Assembly: GCA_021229015.1 (NCBI GenBank)
Contig: CM037785.1
Coordinates: 43,670,543 to 43,734,542 of the forward strand
Direction of reading: 5' to 3'
DNA: 64,000 nucleotides
From: Solen grandis
Lineage: Eukaryota; Mollusca; Bivalvia; Adapedonta; Solenidae
The notes below the pieces were generated by a model, which made no database searches, was not told the DNA's origin, and saw nothing but the letters and a program-made list of their open reading frames with translations. Below, in pieces: positions 1-11,700 of this stretch. Each line of letters begins with the position of its first letter. Position 1 is the stretch's first letter. The translations under genes were made by a program, and so were the position numbers.

Positions 1-1239
1 TCACTGCTAACAACTGGAAAAGTGCACCAGTATGGGAATGATTATCCCACTCACCTATAAACATTCCTTTACACATGATCTCATCGTCCAAGTTGGAGGT
101 GGGACACAGATTTTCAAGCAAAGCAGGGAATTTTAATTATAAGCATTTTACACCACATGTCAACATTGAGTTGAAGAACAATTACTTCTGTTCTGCTTTT
201 CATTACTCTTAACACACAAAAACTCATCAGGTCTGTTCTTGCAGAGTCTCTTACCTTCATTTGTCTCTTGTGAGGGAAAAAACATAATTTATGTGTTGAT
301 ATTGGGGGTCAACACTTAAACCCAAAATGGCAAATTGGGGCTTCTTGGCTAAATTGACCTTTCCAGTGTTTTCATAAATATTTAAATTTAAAGGATTATC
401 AATGTGATAACTTGGATACAGAGATACCATGTAGTCAATGGCTGACATGGTTTACACAAAAAAACAGATTGGTTTGTGATACCATTTGTGAGCAAATGAG
501 ATAGCCATAGATGGGAAATAATCCCTTAATAGGAAAGACCAAACACAGTATATACATGTCAATCTGTGAGACCATGTACTACCGGAGACCCTCATTCTCC
601 AGCAATTTCTATTCCTTGAATTGTGAATGGGGACGGTACCCCTTCGTTTGTGAAAAATTAGTGTTATTTTCCTTAAAATTGTGAAAAAAATCAATTTGTT
701 GTGAATGGGTCCTTTTACAATACCAATTATAGAAGGAAAAAAATTGCAGACTTCATACAGACTCATTTTGACACATTGGCAAACACAACAGTCAACTTCT
801 TTCTGGAGCTGTCTGATCAGGGTCTCCTTTGTTCGCTCATAAGATAATGAAGCTCAAATTCTGCATAGCACAATAAGAAATATCAATTGTTTCATATACA
901 ATTTAAAAAAAAAATACAATTTAAAGTTCAGTAAATTAATATACATAAAGCCATAAAATCATCCATGAATATTCATGAAAGCAAAGGGTTAATGGCAGAG
1001 ACCAGAGGAAAGACTGGAAAAAGTGCACTTTATATACATGTCAATCTGTGAGACAATGCACAACCAGAAACCCTCACTTTCTTAATTAATATTCAGTCTC
1101 CAGCTATATATCCTAAGGCTGAATTAATATAGCATGTAATATTGTTAAGCTGACGCTTTGTGTGCAGATAAAATTATTTTGAGGAAGTTAAAGTGCACAT
1201 GTTCATGGTTTTGTCACTGGGGATATCTGCACAACTGAC
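1..1239. other. No recognisable gene
   Basis: AT-rich DNA. GGAGCTGTCTGATCAGGGTC near 806 resembles family C. TATATACATGTCAATCTGTG recurs at about 550 and 1031. Open frames are short and match no family I know. Confidence 0.6.
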
Positions 1240-1370
1240 AGACTGCAGTCATTTGTAAGTGTCTGCATAATGCACCTGTCTTGTGCACTGCAATTCTCCT
1301 TTGTGAGGTTTATTCACCTATGAAGTTCCAAGGTTATATGTCTCATAGTGCAGGAGTAATACTTTAAAAA
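1240..1370 (+). repeat. F5-related core fragment left of F1 copy a
   Basis: It contains CTTGTGCACTGCA and AAGTTCCAAGGTTATATGTC, which recur at 2753-2815 on the other side of the F1 element. This implies that F1 copy a inserted into, or between units of, an older array. Confidence 0.6.
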
Positions 1371-2688
1371 AACAAGAGGCCCATGATGGCCCTAAATCGC
1401 TCACCTGAGATAAAAAGGTTGACCCAAGGAACATATGTACCAATTTATTTTAAAATCTGGCCAGTAGTTTTGAAGAAGATGATTTTTAAAATTTTCATTT
1501 TTTTTTTCTTTTTGTTGCCATGGCAACCAGAGTTCTACATGGATCAAGTTTATTTTAGCAACTTTTGTGAAGGTTGACCCAAGGATCATCCCTGCTAAGT
1601 TTAATCAAATTCTGTCCAGTGGTGTCAGAGGAGATGTTGTTTAAAGGTTTCTCTATATACATATAAGGCAAATAAGCCCCGCCCCTGGCGGCCATGTTTT
1701 TTTAACGATCGGAATAATTTTAGCAACTTTGGTAGAGGTTGACCCAAGGAACATCTGTACCAATTTATTTTAAAATCTGGCCAGTAGTTTTGAAGAAGAT
1801 ATTTTTAAATTTTTTTTTTTTTTTGTTGCCATGGCAACCAGAGTTCTAATGGATAAGTTTATTTTACAATTTTGTGAAGGTTGACCCAAGGATCATCCCT
1901 GCCAAGTTTAATCAAATTCTGTCTAGTGGTTTCAGAGGAGATGTTGTTTAAAGGTTTCTCTATATACATATAAGGCAAATAAGCCCCGCCCCTGGTGGCC
2001 ATGTTTTTTTACGGATCGGAATAATTTTAGCAACTTTGGTAGAGGTTGACCCAAGGAACATCTGTACCAATTTATTTTAAAATCTGGCCAGTAGTTTTGA
2101 AGAAGATGATTTTTAAAGTTTTCATTTTTTTTTTTCTTTTTGTTGCCATGGCAACCAGAGTTCTACATGGATCAAGTTTATTTTAGCAACATTTGTGAAG
2201 GTTGACCCAAGGATCATCCCTGCCAAGTTTAATCAAATTCTGTCCAGTGGTTTCAGAGGAGATGTTGTTTAAAGGTTTCTCTATATACATATAAGGCAAA
2301 TAAGCCCCGCCCCTGGCAGCCATGTTTTTTTACGGATCGGAATAATTTTAGCAACTTTGGTAGAGGTTGACCCAAGGAACATCTGTACCAATTTATTTTA
2401 AAATCTGACCAGTAGTTTTGAAGAAGATGATTTTTTAAGTTTTCATTTTTTTTTTCTTTTTGTTGCCATGGCAACCAGAGTTCTACATGGATCAAGTTTA
2501 TTTTAGCAACTTTTGTGAAGGTTGACCCAAGGATCATCCCTGCCAAGTTTAATCAAATTCTGTCCAGTGGTTTCAGAGGAGATGTCGTTTAAAGAAAATT
2601 GTTGACGACGCACGACGCACGACGACGGACGACGGACGCAGGGTGATCCTAATAGCTCACTTGAGCACAAAGTGCTCAGGTGAGCTAA
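1371..2688 (+). mobile_element. F1 element, copy a (HINE-like, ~310-bp core x ~4)
   Basis: It starts AACAAGAG followed by a GGCCCATGATGGCCC hairpin and the subterminal word CGCTCACCTGA. The core units start near 1418, 1737, 2044 and 2364. A GACGACGG-type microsatellite (about 2602-2640) precedes a 3' hairpin (AGCTCAC...GTGAGCT) and CTAAAA. It is flanked on both sides by other repeat sequence related to F5 cores. Open frames inside are repeat artefacts. Confidence 0.85.
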
Positions 2689-2935
2689 AAAACAAGTATG
2701 TATTTGAACAAAGGGCAGTAACTCCAAAAATATGTGCAGAGTTATGGTTCTTGTGCACTGCACTTCTCCTCCATATAATCTATCCATCTATAAAGTTTCA
2801 AGGTTATATGTCTTATAGTGTGCGCTAAAGGCTCTTGACAAAAAATAAGTATGAAATTTAATGAAGGGCAATAACTCCAAAAATATGATGTGCAGAGTTA
2901 TGGTTCTTGTGCATGACACTATACTGTGTAGTATA
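2689..2935 (+). repeat. F5-related core fragment right of F1 copy a
   Basis: Two tandem units share AACTCCAAAAATATG, GCAGAGTTATGGTTCTTGTG. They are related to the F5 cores at 29.2-29.6 kb and to 1240-1370. Confidence 0.65.
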
Positions 2936-2947
2936 CCATCTCTGTGA

Positions 2948-3042
2948 ATAACGACATCCATCTAATTACAGGTGGAACAAGAACCTAAGAGGCAACCATT
3001 AGAATTATAGATAAAGCAGCTGGAAGGCTTCCTCACATACCA
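2948..3042 (-). mobile_element. tRNA-derived SINE type 3, tail fragment
   Basis: ACGACATCCATCTAATTACA and CAGCTGGAAGGCTTCCTCAC match the body of the copy at 31.3 kb. Confidence 0.6.
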
Positions 3043-3564
3043 GATTGTTGGCCATCATGTTATGTATACATTATATCACGAATCAGTTGACATACACAAG
3101 ACATACATAAAATACCCCTCCCAGTTACCCACACCTATTCAATCACATATAAAACGACATAAACAACCATTATCAAACATTATATTGTGTTTATAACCCT
3201 GAATTATTCAAAGACATTATCCTTAATACAGCTTATGATTTTAATTATGTTCCATAAGTCATTATATACAATGATATAATTTCAATAAACATCTATAAGG
3301 ATTATCCATAGTTCAGACATAACAAAACACTAAGCAGCTTAACAGCTTATTATCAAATTTTACATCACCTAGTGAATAGATGACATTCAAAACTCAAATA
3401 AATGGGGTTTTCCATGTTGGTACAAACAAGGTTTTCATGTTGCTGGAAAACATGCAGCATAATAGTAGTTCTCATATTGTCCTTTCTTCATGTTAAAGTG
3501 TGAAAAAAAAATGTGTCAGTAACAACAGTTTTGCTTGGAAAAACCACTGTTGGTTAACCCAGAG

Positions 3565-3806
3565 TTAACCCTTTCCCTCATAGAGGACACCATGAAAAGA
3601 CCTATGCGAACAGCATAAAACCAGATCAGTCTGCGAATAACTCGCAGGCTGATCAGGTTTTATGCTGTTCGCTGCTCCTCAGTGGTCTGGAAATGAGGAT
3701 TTTGTAAATAAATTTGGTAAGATTTAACTGTGGTTTTCTGCAGATCAGGCTTTATGTGATACATATTGAGGGCGTCAAAATGAGTATATATGAGGGAAAG
3801 GGTTAA
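3565..3806 (+). mobile_element. piggyBac-like MITE family A, copy 1
   Basis: TTAA at both ends and inverted termini CCCTTTCCCTCATA. An internal hairpin has arms starting GCGAACAGCATAAAACC and a 3-nt loop. TTAA target duplication and CCC-starting ends are piggyBac traits. There is no coding capacity. Confidence 0.9.
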
Positions 3807-5183
3807 ATGTAGAGAGATGGACCCTCAAAATGAAGGTACTACTATGCCAGACACAACTAAAATCCTGTCATTTTATAGATGCCCGAGTCAGTATAGTGCT
3901 GATAAACAATAAACAACCATATGATCACTATAAGCCAATATCTGACTACATTGTTCTGTTTTCACACCTGAAACTTTGTATGAACAAATTCTCCATATGT
4001 GCAAAATTCACTGAGGTAAAAAAGATTAACTGCCAGATTTTTTTCCTCACCAACAGTGATTTATTAGTGTAATGCATCTTAATAGGTCACCTTTCTTTGT
4101 GTGTTTAAATGTGCAAATGGGAAACTATCTCACATTTGCAGGACAACATTTTTAGGACAAACATGAAATTTAAACCTAAAAAAAATAGTCAAATAAACCC
4201 CAGATGAGATTAAAAGAACAGTGTCAATGGTCAGTAGTGACAGCCCTAATTACACAAGGACCTGGTCAACTTCAGGTTACTCAAGTGGTGACTGTACAAA
4301 AGCTAAAGTATGTACAGGACAGAGCTGTTTCTGCAACCACACACCCTCGAGGAGACCAATTGGCCAGCTAACTGCCAGTGATGTCTATCTAATGGTCAGG
4401 GTGGTACTTTCACAAGTGTCTTTGATATGAACAGGGACATTTATTTGAGTGCCCTGCAGCTGAGACCATTCTCATTATTCAATGATTCCTGAAACACGTG
4501 AGGATCTTAGGGCTTGGATGCCCTCTGTAAAAACCTTAAAGGAAGAAGAGGAAATATTTGGCCAACATATCTTTGTGGACCCCACTGAGATAAATGGCTG
4601 GATCAGTGAAACCTAACAAACTTGAATAACTATTTCACACTACATATTCGATATCAAAATTACAGTATCATTTATTGTAGAATAAGCTCTGCACTACAAT
4701 TTCTTTGTTGCTGTTTTGTGGGGCCTTTTTGGTGTTGCTGTTCTTCAGAGGGATAGGGTTCAATATTGTTAATAGCAGCAATCTGATATCCAGTCCCTCT
4801 TTCCCTGATTGAGCTAGTACAGGACACAATTCATTTTCAAGTAACTGACAATGTTTTCACAAGACCAGACATGAACCCCATACCTTCAGGTTACTAATAA
4901 CACCACTGCGGCTATCACCTGTCTGAATGAAGGTCGAAATGTCACTCCTAGTAAAAACACGTGCTTGAATGACCAGTGTATTCATGCATATCAGACATGG
5001 ACTCTCCCATTAATTTGTGGGTGCTAGACAGCCTTATCTTGCACACTATATTCCAGACAGCTCACATGCTATGACTTCAAAATTGTCAAAAACAATCAAT
5101 ATAAATTTCACAACTATAAATGAATATTTCAGAGTGTTCCCTTAAATGAAATTTATATACATCTACAGTCTGAAAACATTGAT

Positions 5184-5423
5184 TTAACCCTTTCCCACAT
5201 GGAGGACACCATGAAAAGACCTATGCGAACAGCATAAAACCAGATCAGCCTGCGAGTAACTCGCAGGCTGAATAGGTTTTATGCTGTTCGCTGCTCCTCA
5301 GTGGTCTGGAAATGAGGATTTTGTAATTAAATTTGGTAGGTTTAACTTGGTTTTCAGCAGATCAGGCTTTATGTGGTACCTATTGAGTGCGTCAAAATGA
5401 GTCTATATGAGGGAAAGGGTTAA
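5184..5423 (+). mobile_element. Family A MITE, copy 2
   Basis: TTAA-flanked and the same orientation as copy 1. The left terminus is diverged (CCCTTTCCCACAT), and the hairpin arm is altered (GCTGAATAGG). Confidence 0.9.
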
Positions 5424-6231
5424 ACATCTGAAATTTTTTCAGGTATCTATCCCGTGTTTACTGAGGTAGTAATATGCTTAAGCCTGGGGAGTTTTGACTT
5501 GTGAATTGGAGATCAGGCTAGTGACAATTTAATAGCAAATTTGGGCTCGTGCACAGTTTAACAGGAGAAGAAAATTAACTTGCAACTGGTGCTGATGTAA
5601 ACCTTTGCTTTTCATAATGAAATAAACAAAACCTGTTTCTGCAAGGTATTTGGTTGGAAAAAAAGTAATTTAAAAGCACCTAGTATCGTTTTCCGTACTG
5701 TTTCTCAGTGCTGTGTAATGTTTGTCCCTCAGAATCAGCTCATAGTCAGGAACACTCCAGAACAAAGCCTGGGCCTCGGTACAGATGTACCAACCCATAT
5801 CTCATATATATGAAAGATATCTATAGTTCTTTCAGGCAGGTAGGGTGCCTGGATAACTTATTCAACATGCTGTGACCGACATTTTTACATACCTGTTTTC
5901 AGCTAAGTAAATCGTTACAAGGACAAAAATCAAATACCTCTTTTACCTTACAGAACAATCTACATGTACTGATAAACAAAGTTGCATATTACGTGGCAAG
6001 AAATATTGCTTATCAGGGTTGATATTCAATGGTTTCTCACTCTCAACTTCGTGACTGAAAATTTTATGTTGGATTGGACTGTTATCAAGGCTTTTCCATA
6101 CCCAAACAAATAAACATGACCTGATCCAAACATTAACTTGCAGTTTCTAGCTGAAAACTAGGTCAGGCTCAATTTAGAACTAAATAAGTCAGACATCCTG
6201 ACGTTAATCAACTCTTAATCCTAACATTACA

Positions 6232-6315
6232 TGGCACAGTGGTAAAGTACATGATATTGCAGATCAGAAGGTTGTAGATTCAAACCCTGATCAAGGCAAG
6301 AATTTTTCACTTGTA
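6232..6315 (+). mobile_element. tRNA-derived SINE head, type 4-like fragment
   Basis: GGCACAGTGGTAAAGTACAT, B-box-like AGATTCAAACCC and CAAGGCAAGAATTTTTCAC. Confidence 0.45.
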
Positions 6316-6584
6316 AAACCAAGAAACTGTCAAAAAGGAATATACATATAAATTAAATCCAATTAAAGATGAGGAGGGACTTTAATCAAATTTATTATGA
6401 AACCTAAGTTAAATGGGGAGGGGGACACCTTGGGCATGTTTATTTGGGGTTAAAAGATACATACCTGTACTTCTACTTTACAAGACTTTAATGACATGTA
6501 CTTGTGCCTGCACCTGTCTAGTGAGGAAGTAGTCCAACAAGTCTCTCATAAATCATTTTAGAGGACTCTGACTTTTATGGCAGC

Positions 6585-7100
6585 AAGTTTGTTTGTTTGT
6601 TTATTGTATTTAACCCTTTCCCTCATATATACTCATTTTGACGACCTCAATAGGTATCACATAAAGCCTGATCTGCAGAAAACCACAGTTAAACCTTACC
6701 AAATTTAATTACAAAATCCTAATTTCCAGACCACTGAGGAGCAGCGAACAGCATAAAACCTGATCAGCCTGCGAGTTACTCGCAGGCTGATCTGGTTTTA
6801 TGTTGTTCGCATAGGTCTTTTCATGGTTTCCTCTATGAGGGAAAGGGTTAATGTCCCACTGACAGTATTTCAGTCATTTGACGATGTCTACCTGAGACGG
6901 ATATAGTGCTGCCACACTGCAGTATCACACTGTAGACATGTGGCATGTACCACACCAGTCACATATCCTGACACGGGCACAGTCCTGAATTTAGGGTTTC
7001 CGTATGTCGCGGCCAGGGATTGAACCTACAACCTTATGGCAGCAAGGTTTTATATGGGGCATGCTGACAACACCCAGTCCAAGGTCAACAGACAATCATA
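6585..7100 (-). mobile_element. tRNA-derived SINE type 1, split by MITE copy 3
   Basis: The tail lies left of the MITE. The body after 6852 contains CTGCCACACTGCAGTATCAC and CACCAGTCACAT. The reversed B-box AGGGATTGAACCT is near 7018. Part of the centre is deleted. Confidence 0.7.
6610..6851 (-). mobile_element. Family A MITE, copy 3, inserted in a SINE
   Basis: TTAA-flanked, reverse orientation. SINE tail sequence lies on both sides (GTTTGTTTGTTTATTG on the left, TGTCCCACTGACAGTATTTC on the right), so it inserted at a TTTAA in the SINE. Confidence 0.92.
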
Positions 7101-7317
7101 CTGTCAGATATTCCAGTAATTTTTATACTAGATTCGTCATCCAAAACCTACTTCACAGGACTCTGAGAATAGCAGGCCTGTTTTTGAGGCTTTAATACCA
7201 CATTCAAGGGGGTAAACCTTCAATTCATCTTCTCCAATTTGGAGAAAGGTAAATGGCTATTTTGGGGAAAAACTGCATAATTTAAAGAAATTAAGATGCT
7301 CATGAACACTACTGATA

Positions 7318-8028
7318 ACAAGGGTCAGGACTGCCACAAAATACGTCCATCATAGTATGGGGACTCTCAGAAATAGCTCAGAGAAACAAGCTACTGTCCA
7401 TAAATAAGCAAAATAATTCCAAAATCCCATTATTAATGAATGTATCATAAAAAATGTTGATACATTTCATTAATTTATGCAAGATCTGACAAACCCCATA
7501 GGTCTAGACTAGGCAAGCAATTCAAGTATGTTGTGTCATCAGGCCATAACTTAAGTCATTCACACATAATGCTGGATATCGAACTCATCCAGATATATGG
7601 CCATGCACATGTGTGAAAGTTTGAAAAGGATTGGCAAACGTATGAAGTTAGAGCCAACAATCACAATTTCAGTTTTTGTGTCGTCAAGGCCTAACTTCTA
7701 AGTCATTCACGCGATAATGCGGATATCGAACTCATCGAGATATTATGGCCAAACACATTGTGAAGTTAATGATTGGGCAAACGTATTGAGTTAGCCGACA
7801 ATCACAATTTCAAGTATTTTGTGTACGTCAAGGCCATAAACTTCTAAGTCATTCAAGCGATAATGCTGGATATCAAACTCATCGAGATATTATGGCATGC
7901 ACATGTGTGGAAAGTTTAAAAGGATTGGCAAACGTATTGAAGTTATAGCCGACAACAAATTTTCACGCCCGCCCGCCCGCCGTGAGTGTTCACATAATAC
8001 GCCCCATCTTAAGATGGGCGTATAAAAA
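7318..8028 (+). mobile_element. F7 element (~140-bp core x 3)
   Basis: ACAAGGG with a weak hairpin, then ATACGTCCATC. Three core units (from about 7535) contain CTGGATATCGAACTCATC. A CGCCCGCCCGCC tract at 7967-7981 precedes hairpin ATACGCCCCATCTT / AAGATGGGCGTAT and AAAAA. Confidence 0.72.
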
Positions 8029-8284
8029 GGGTGTGGGGTGGTCAACCTAAATCAGAATTCACTATTGCAAATCATTTATTTTGTTCATCTTATGAAGCTT
8101 TGAAAACTTCATTAATCTGATATATTTTGAAATTGCCAATATACAATAAATGAGTTTCCAAGAATTTGATCAGGCAGATGTGTTCCTCCTATCTACATTA
8201 TGTCAGAAATAGGTGGACCAACCATACTGAAGACCTAGAAGTAATCAGGCAAACAAGCACTTTTCAATTTTTGATATGGTAGTT

Positions 8285-8600
8285 TTTGTTTGTTTGATTA
8301 GATTTAACGTCCTACTGATATTATTTCAGTTATTTGTGGACTTGGTCTACTAGAGACAGATATAGTGCTGCCTCACTGCAATATCACATCTCAGACAAGT
8401 AGCATGATACCACACCCAGTCACATTATCCTGACACTGGGCCAACCAGTCCTGGAATTACCCTTTAGTGCTGAGTGCCAAACATAGAAGGTATACCAGTA
8501 CCATTTTTTACACCTTTGATATGTTGCTGCCTGGGATCGAATCCAAAATCTCCAGAATCCAAGGTGGACGTTCCCACCACTCTCCCATTGTGATCGGCGA
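8285..8600 (-). mobile_element. tRNA-derived SINE type 1
   Basis: It is nearly full length: ACGTCCTACTGATATTATTT, GACAGATATAGTGCTGCC, GGGCCAACCAGTCCTGG, and reversed B-box GGGATCGAATCC. It ends 50 bp from the SLC29-like helix exon. Confidence 0.75.
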
Positions 8601-8650
8601 TACTGTACATTTTTCCTTTTAAAACTGGCCTACATGCAATGTATACTCAC

Positions 8651-8733
8651 AGACTTGGCAGTGATGAACATGTTCCAGGGCATGAGGACACCCAACGCCA
8701 TGGATAAGGAAGATCAGGAACACTATCCGGTAT
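8651..8733 (-). CDS. SLC29-like coding exon 3 (membrane helix 1) with apparent +1 frameshift
   Basis: The acceptor TTTACAG (8734-8740) and donor GTGAGT (8645-8650) are both good. From phase 2, the exon reads YRIVFLIFLIHGVG. The frame then breaks at a GGG run (plus-strand CCC, 8691-8693), and one frame over it reads VLMPWNMFITAKS to the donor. The exon is 83 nt; 82 nt would preserve the conserved helix throughout. The break is either a homopolymer sequencing or assembly error, or a real lesion. Because both halves match the family perfectly and both splice sites are intact, I favour a sequence error. Confidence 0.75.
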
Positions 8734-11700
8734 CTGTAAATATGAGATACACATAGGGTTCAGTTTCACACTGAGTCTATAATACATGGCAGGAAAACGT
8801 TGCAACCAACTAAGAGAATATCTTGTCTTGATAACAGCTCCTGAGAGCATTATCCATGATACACAAGTGTCAAATTTAGCTTTCAATTTGTTTAAATAAT
8901 GCCAAAATAATTCAAATTTCTCTCTTTATCTTTATACCAAGGCAATGGCAGTGAGCTTGTTTTGGGGTGGTTTTTTTTTTTCTTTTGTTATATACAAACT
9001 TACAGCAAAATGTATTTAAATGTGATTTACAGTTATTTGTTTGCCTGTTTGGATTTAACATTCAACCAACAGTATTGTAGTCATTTAGGGACTTTTGTCA
9101 ACATCAAGCAATTATAATGATGCCTCATTGCAATATCACACCATAAAAATATAGCATAATACCATAGACAAAAGAGTTCTTTGGAACACATGTGTCACCT
9201 GCTGAAGTGTGACGAAAAAAATGTGATGGACAAAGTGTGACAGACAGAGAGATGACAGAAAAGTGATCCCTATGTGTCACCTCTGCTTACAGAAGGTGAC
9301 ACAAAAATTGGCATGATACCACACTCAATTCACAGTATCCTGACATTGGGCCATCCATTCCTGAAACTGCCATTGTGTGCTGTGCACCAAGCACAATGGA
9401 GATATACCAATACCATTTTTAACAACTTTGATACATCTTGACCAAGGATTGGACCCATGACTTTCCAGCTGTGAGACACACCCTCTAACCACTCAACCAC
9501 AGGGACCAGTGAATTTACAGCTAAAGTTTCATTTTGAAAGTAATAATGAATAAAAACAATTGATTATGACTAATATGTTGATAAAATTCCCATGCAGTTA
9601 AATATAGTAATACCAAAGGTTTCTAGCATGCTTGACCTTTGCATAAATGGGTCTCTCATGGTATAGCATTGGACTATAGACTGGCAAATAAAATGCGTCA
9701 TTCAACCTCTTATGTTAGAGACTCAGAGGCAAATCCAATGTTCAATTGTGATTTAAGAGAAAATGAATTCTTTCTCCTTTAACAAAGTATTTATCGAAAG
9801 CTCAGATGTAACTTAATTGTGATCATGATCTTTTTTTATAAGTAGTCATTTTAATGTGTGAAAATTAAAACCAATGGGACTGAAGTGGTCTTAGTTTTAT
9901 CTACCAATATATAAAACATACATACGACTAACATCAAGAGTCAGTCAACAAATTTCATATTGACTCTCAAACAAATAAAGGTATTCAATAATTATCAGGG
10001 GTTTTCTTAAGTGGACGCCCACTTGCCCGTGCCGGGTTAAAATCACTGCGGGCAAGTGATTTTTCAAAGAAGATAGCCCGGCGGGCATGTTTATTTATGT
10101 AAATGAAATCTTTCTTTTTTTTTATATTCTTTAATATATCAGGGGTAAAATGCTTGCAAACTGTGTTTGATACATATTAACTAAAATTCACCTTAATATT
10201 ACACATATTTAGTTTTAAACATTAACAAACACCAACTAACTTTAAGATTGGGCAACCTGTTTTCACTTGGGGCTAGTAGATGTTCAAAGTAACTTGCCCC
10301 CTGGACAAGTGAAAGTCAAATCCTTTAGTAAACCCCTGATTATTGTACTACAGAAAGACCAGTGAAACAAAGGCCAACTGAGGGACACTGAGAACTGGCT
10401 TATATCTGGAGGTGACTGTTTAGATTAAGAAGTTAAATTCTCTATAAACTCAGTGCTAGATTGTAGACTGGCTCTTATTGGTGAATACTTATACAGATTT
10501 GACTATACATAAGTTTTTTGGTTTTGGTTTCTTTTCCTCATTAATATTCATGTTCCAATTCATGACTCAATTTATATTCATCTTCTTAACCCTTTCCCTC
10601 ATATAGACTCATTTTGACGCACTCAATAGGTACCACATAAAGCCTGATCTGCAGAAAACCACAGTTAAACCTTTCCAAATTTAATTATAAAGTCCTCATT
10701 TCCAGACCAATGAGGAGCAGCAAACAGCATGAAACCTGATCAGCCTGCGAGTTACTCGCAGGCTGATCTGGTTTTATGCTGTTCGCATAGGTCTTTTCAT
10801 GGTTTCCTCTATGAGGGAAAGGGTTAACTTAAAAAAATAAAAAATTGTTTTTTTTCTTTGCCATGCAGTCTGTGCAGAATCGGAACAAAAATTTTGTATG
10901 AGCAAACAGAGGAGACCCTGATCATACAGATCCTGAAGGAGCTGCCTGATTCGGGTCTGCTCTGTTTGCCAAGGCATCAAAATCATGTTTGTTTGTTGGG
11001 TTTAACATTTCAGTCATTTGGAGACGTTGTCTACTTGAGACAGATATATGGCTGCCACACGGCAATATCACACCATAGAGAAAAGTTATTTCTCACCACA
11101 TATGTTACTAGATTAAAAGATCAGTATGTGCAAAATTGGTATGAATGTTGTTGTAAAAATGTGAAATTGTCCTATTAAGTAAAATTTAAAAGAGATTACA
11201 ATGTGGAAAGTTACATCAAATTGTTAAATATTGATAAGTTTAGGAGTTGTTTAGCAAATTTTAGAAGTTCTTCACATAGCCTTATGATAGAAACATGTCG
11301 TTATTATAATATACCTAGGGAATATAGAGATTGTCCATATTGTGAAAGTTATCTAGAGGATGAATACCATTTTATATGCATTTGTTCACATGTAAAAATG
11401 AAGATGTCATTAAGAAATTAGCAATGTTTATATTCCATGCAACTAATGTAAGAAATGAATATTTAGGCCAGTAAAGTTTTACTACACTATGACTTATAAT
11501 ATTATGTATTGTCTTTAGGATGTGTCTTTGTTAAATAGTTTAAATATGTTGATAAATATGACTACCTGTCACAATACATACGTTGCTTTGCATGTCCAAA
11601 TGATGTGTATTTATATTTTTGTGTATGGGCTGGAGGCCTTACCATAATAAAATCTTGAATCTTGAATATGGCATGATACCACACCCAGTCACATTATCCT

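Larger units (their letters stand above)
3043..6231. other. Probable SLC29-like intron or flank with no recognisable exon
   Basis: Apart from MITE copies 1 and 2, nothing is identifiable. I looked on the minus strand for the next transporter exon and did not find a convincing one. A 4221-4430 plus-strand frame (Ser/Thr/Cys-rich) has no recognisable domain. Confidence 0.5.

Noticed and set aside
1371..2688. Simple tandem satellite
   Set aside because: Defined ends, a terminal hairpin and other copies with different unit numbers show that it is a mobile element with an internal array.
2253..2787. ORFs of 94-97 codons on the minus strand
   Set aside because: They lie wholly inside the tandem cores of an F1 element and recur in its other copies.
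5690..5790. Minus-strand open stretch with coding-like composition, considered as the next transporter exon
   Set aside because: The translation does not resemble any SLC29 segment, and the splice sites are poor.
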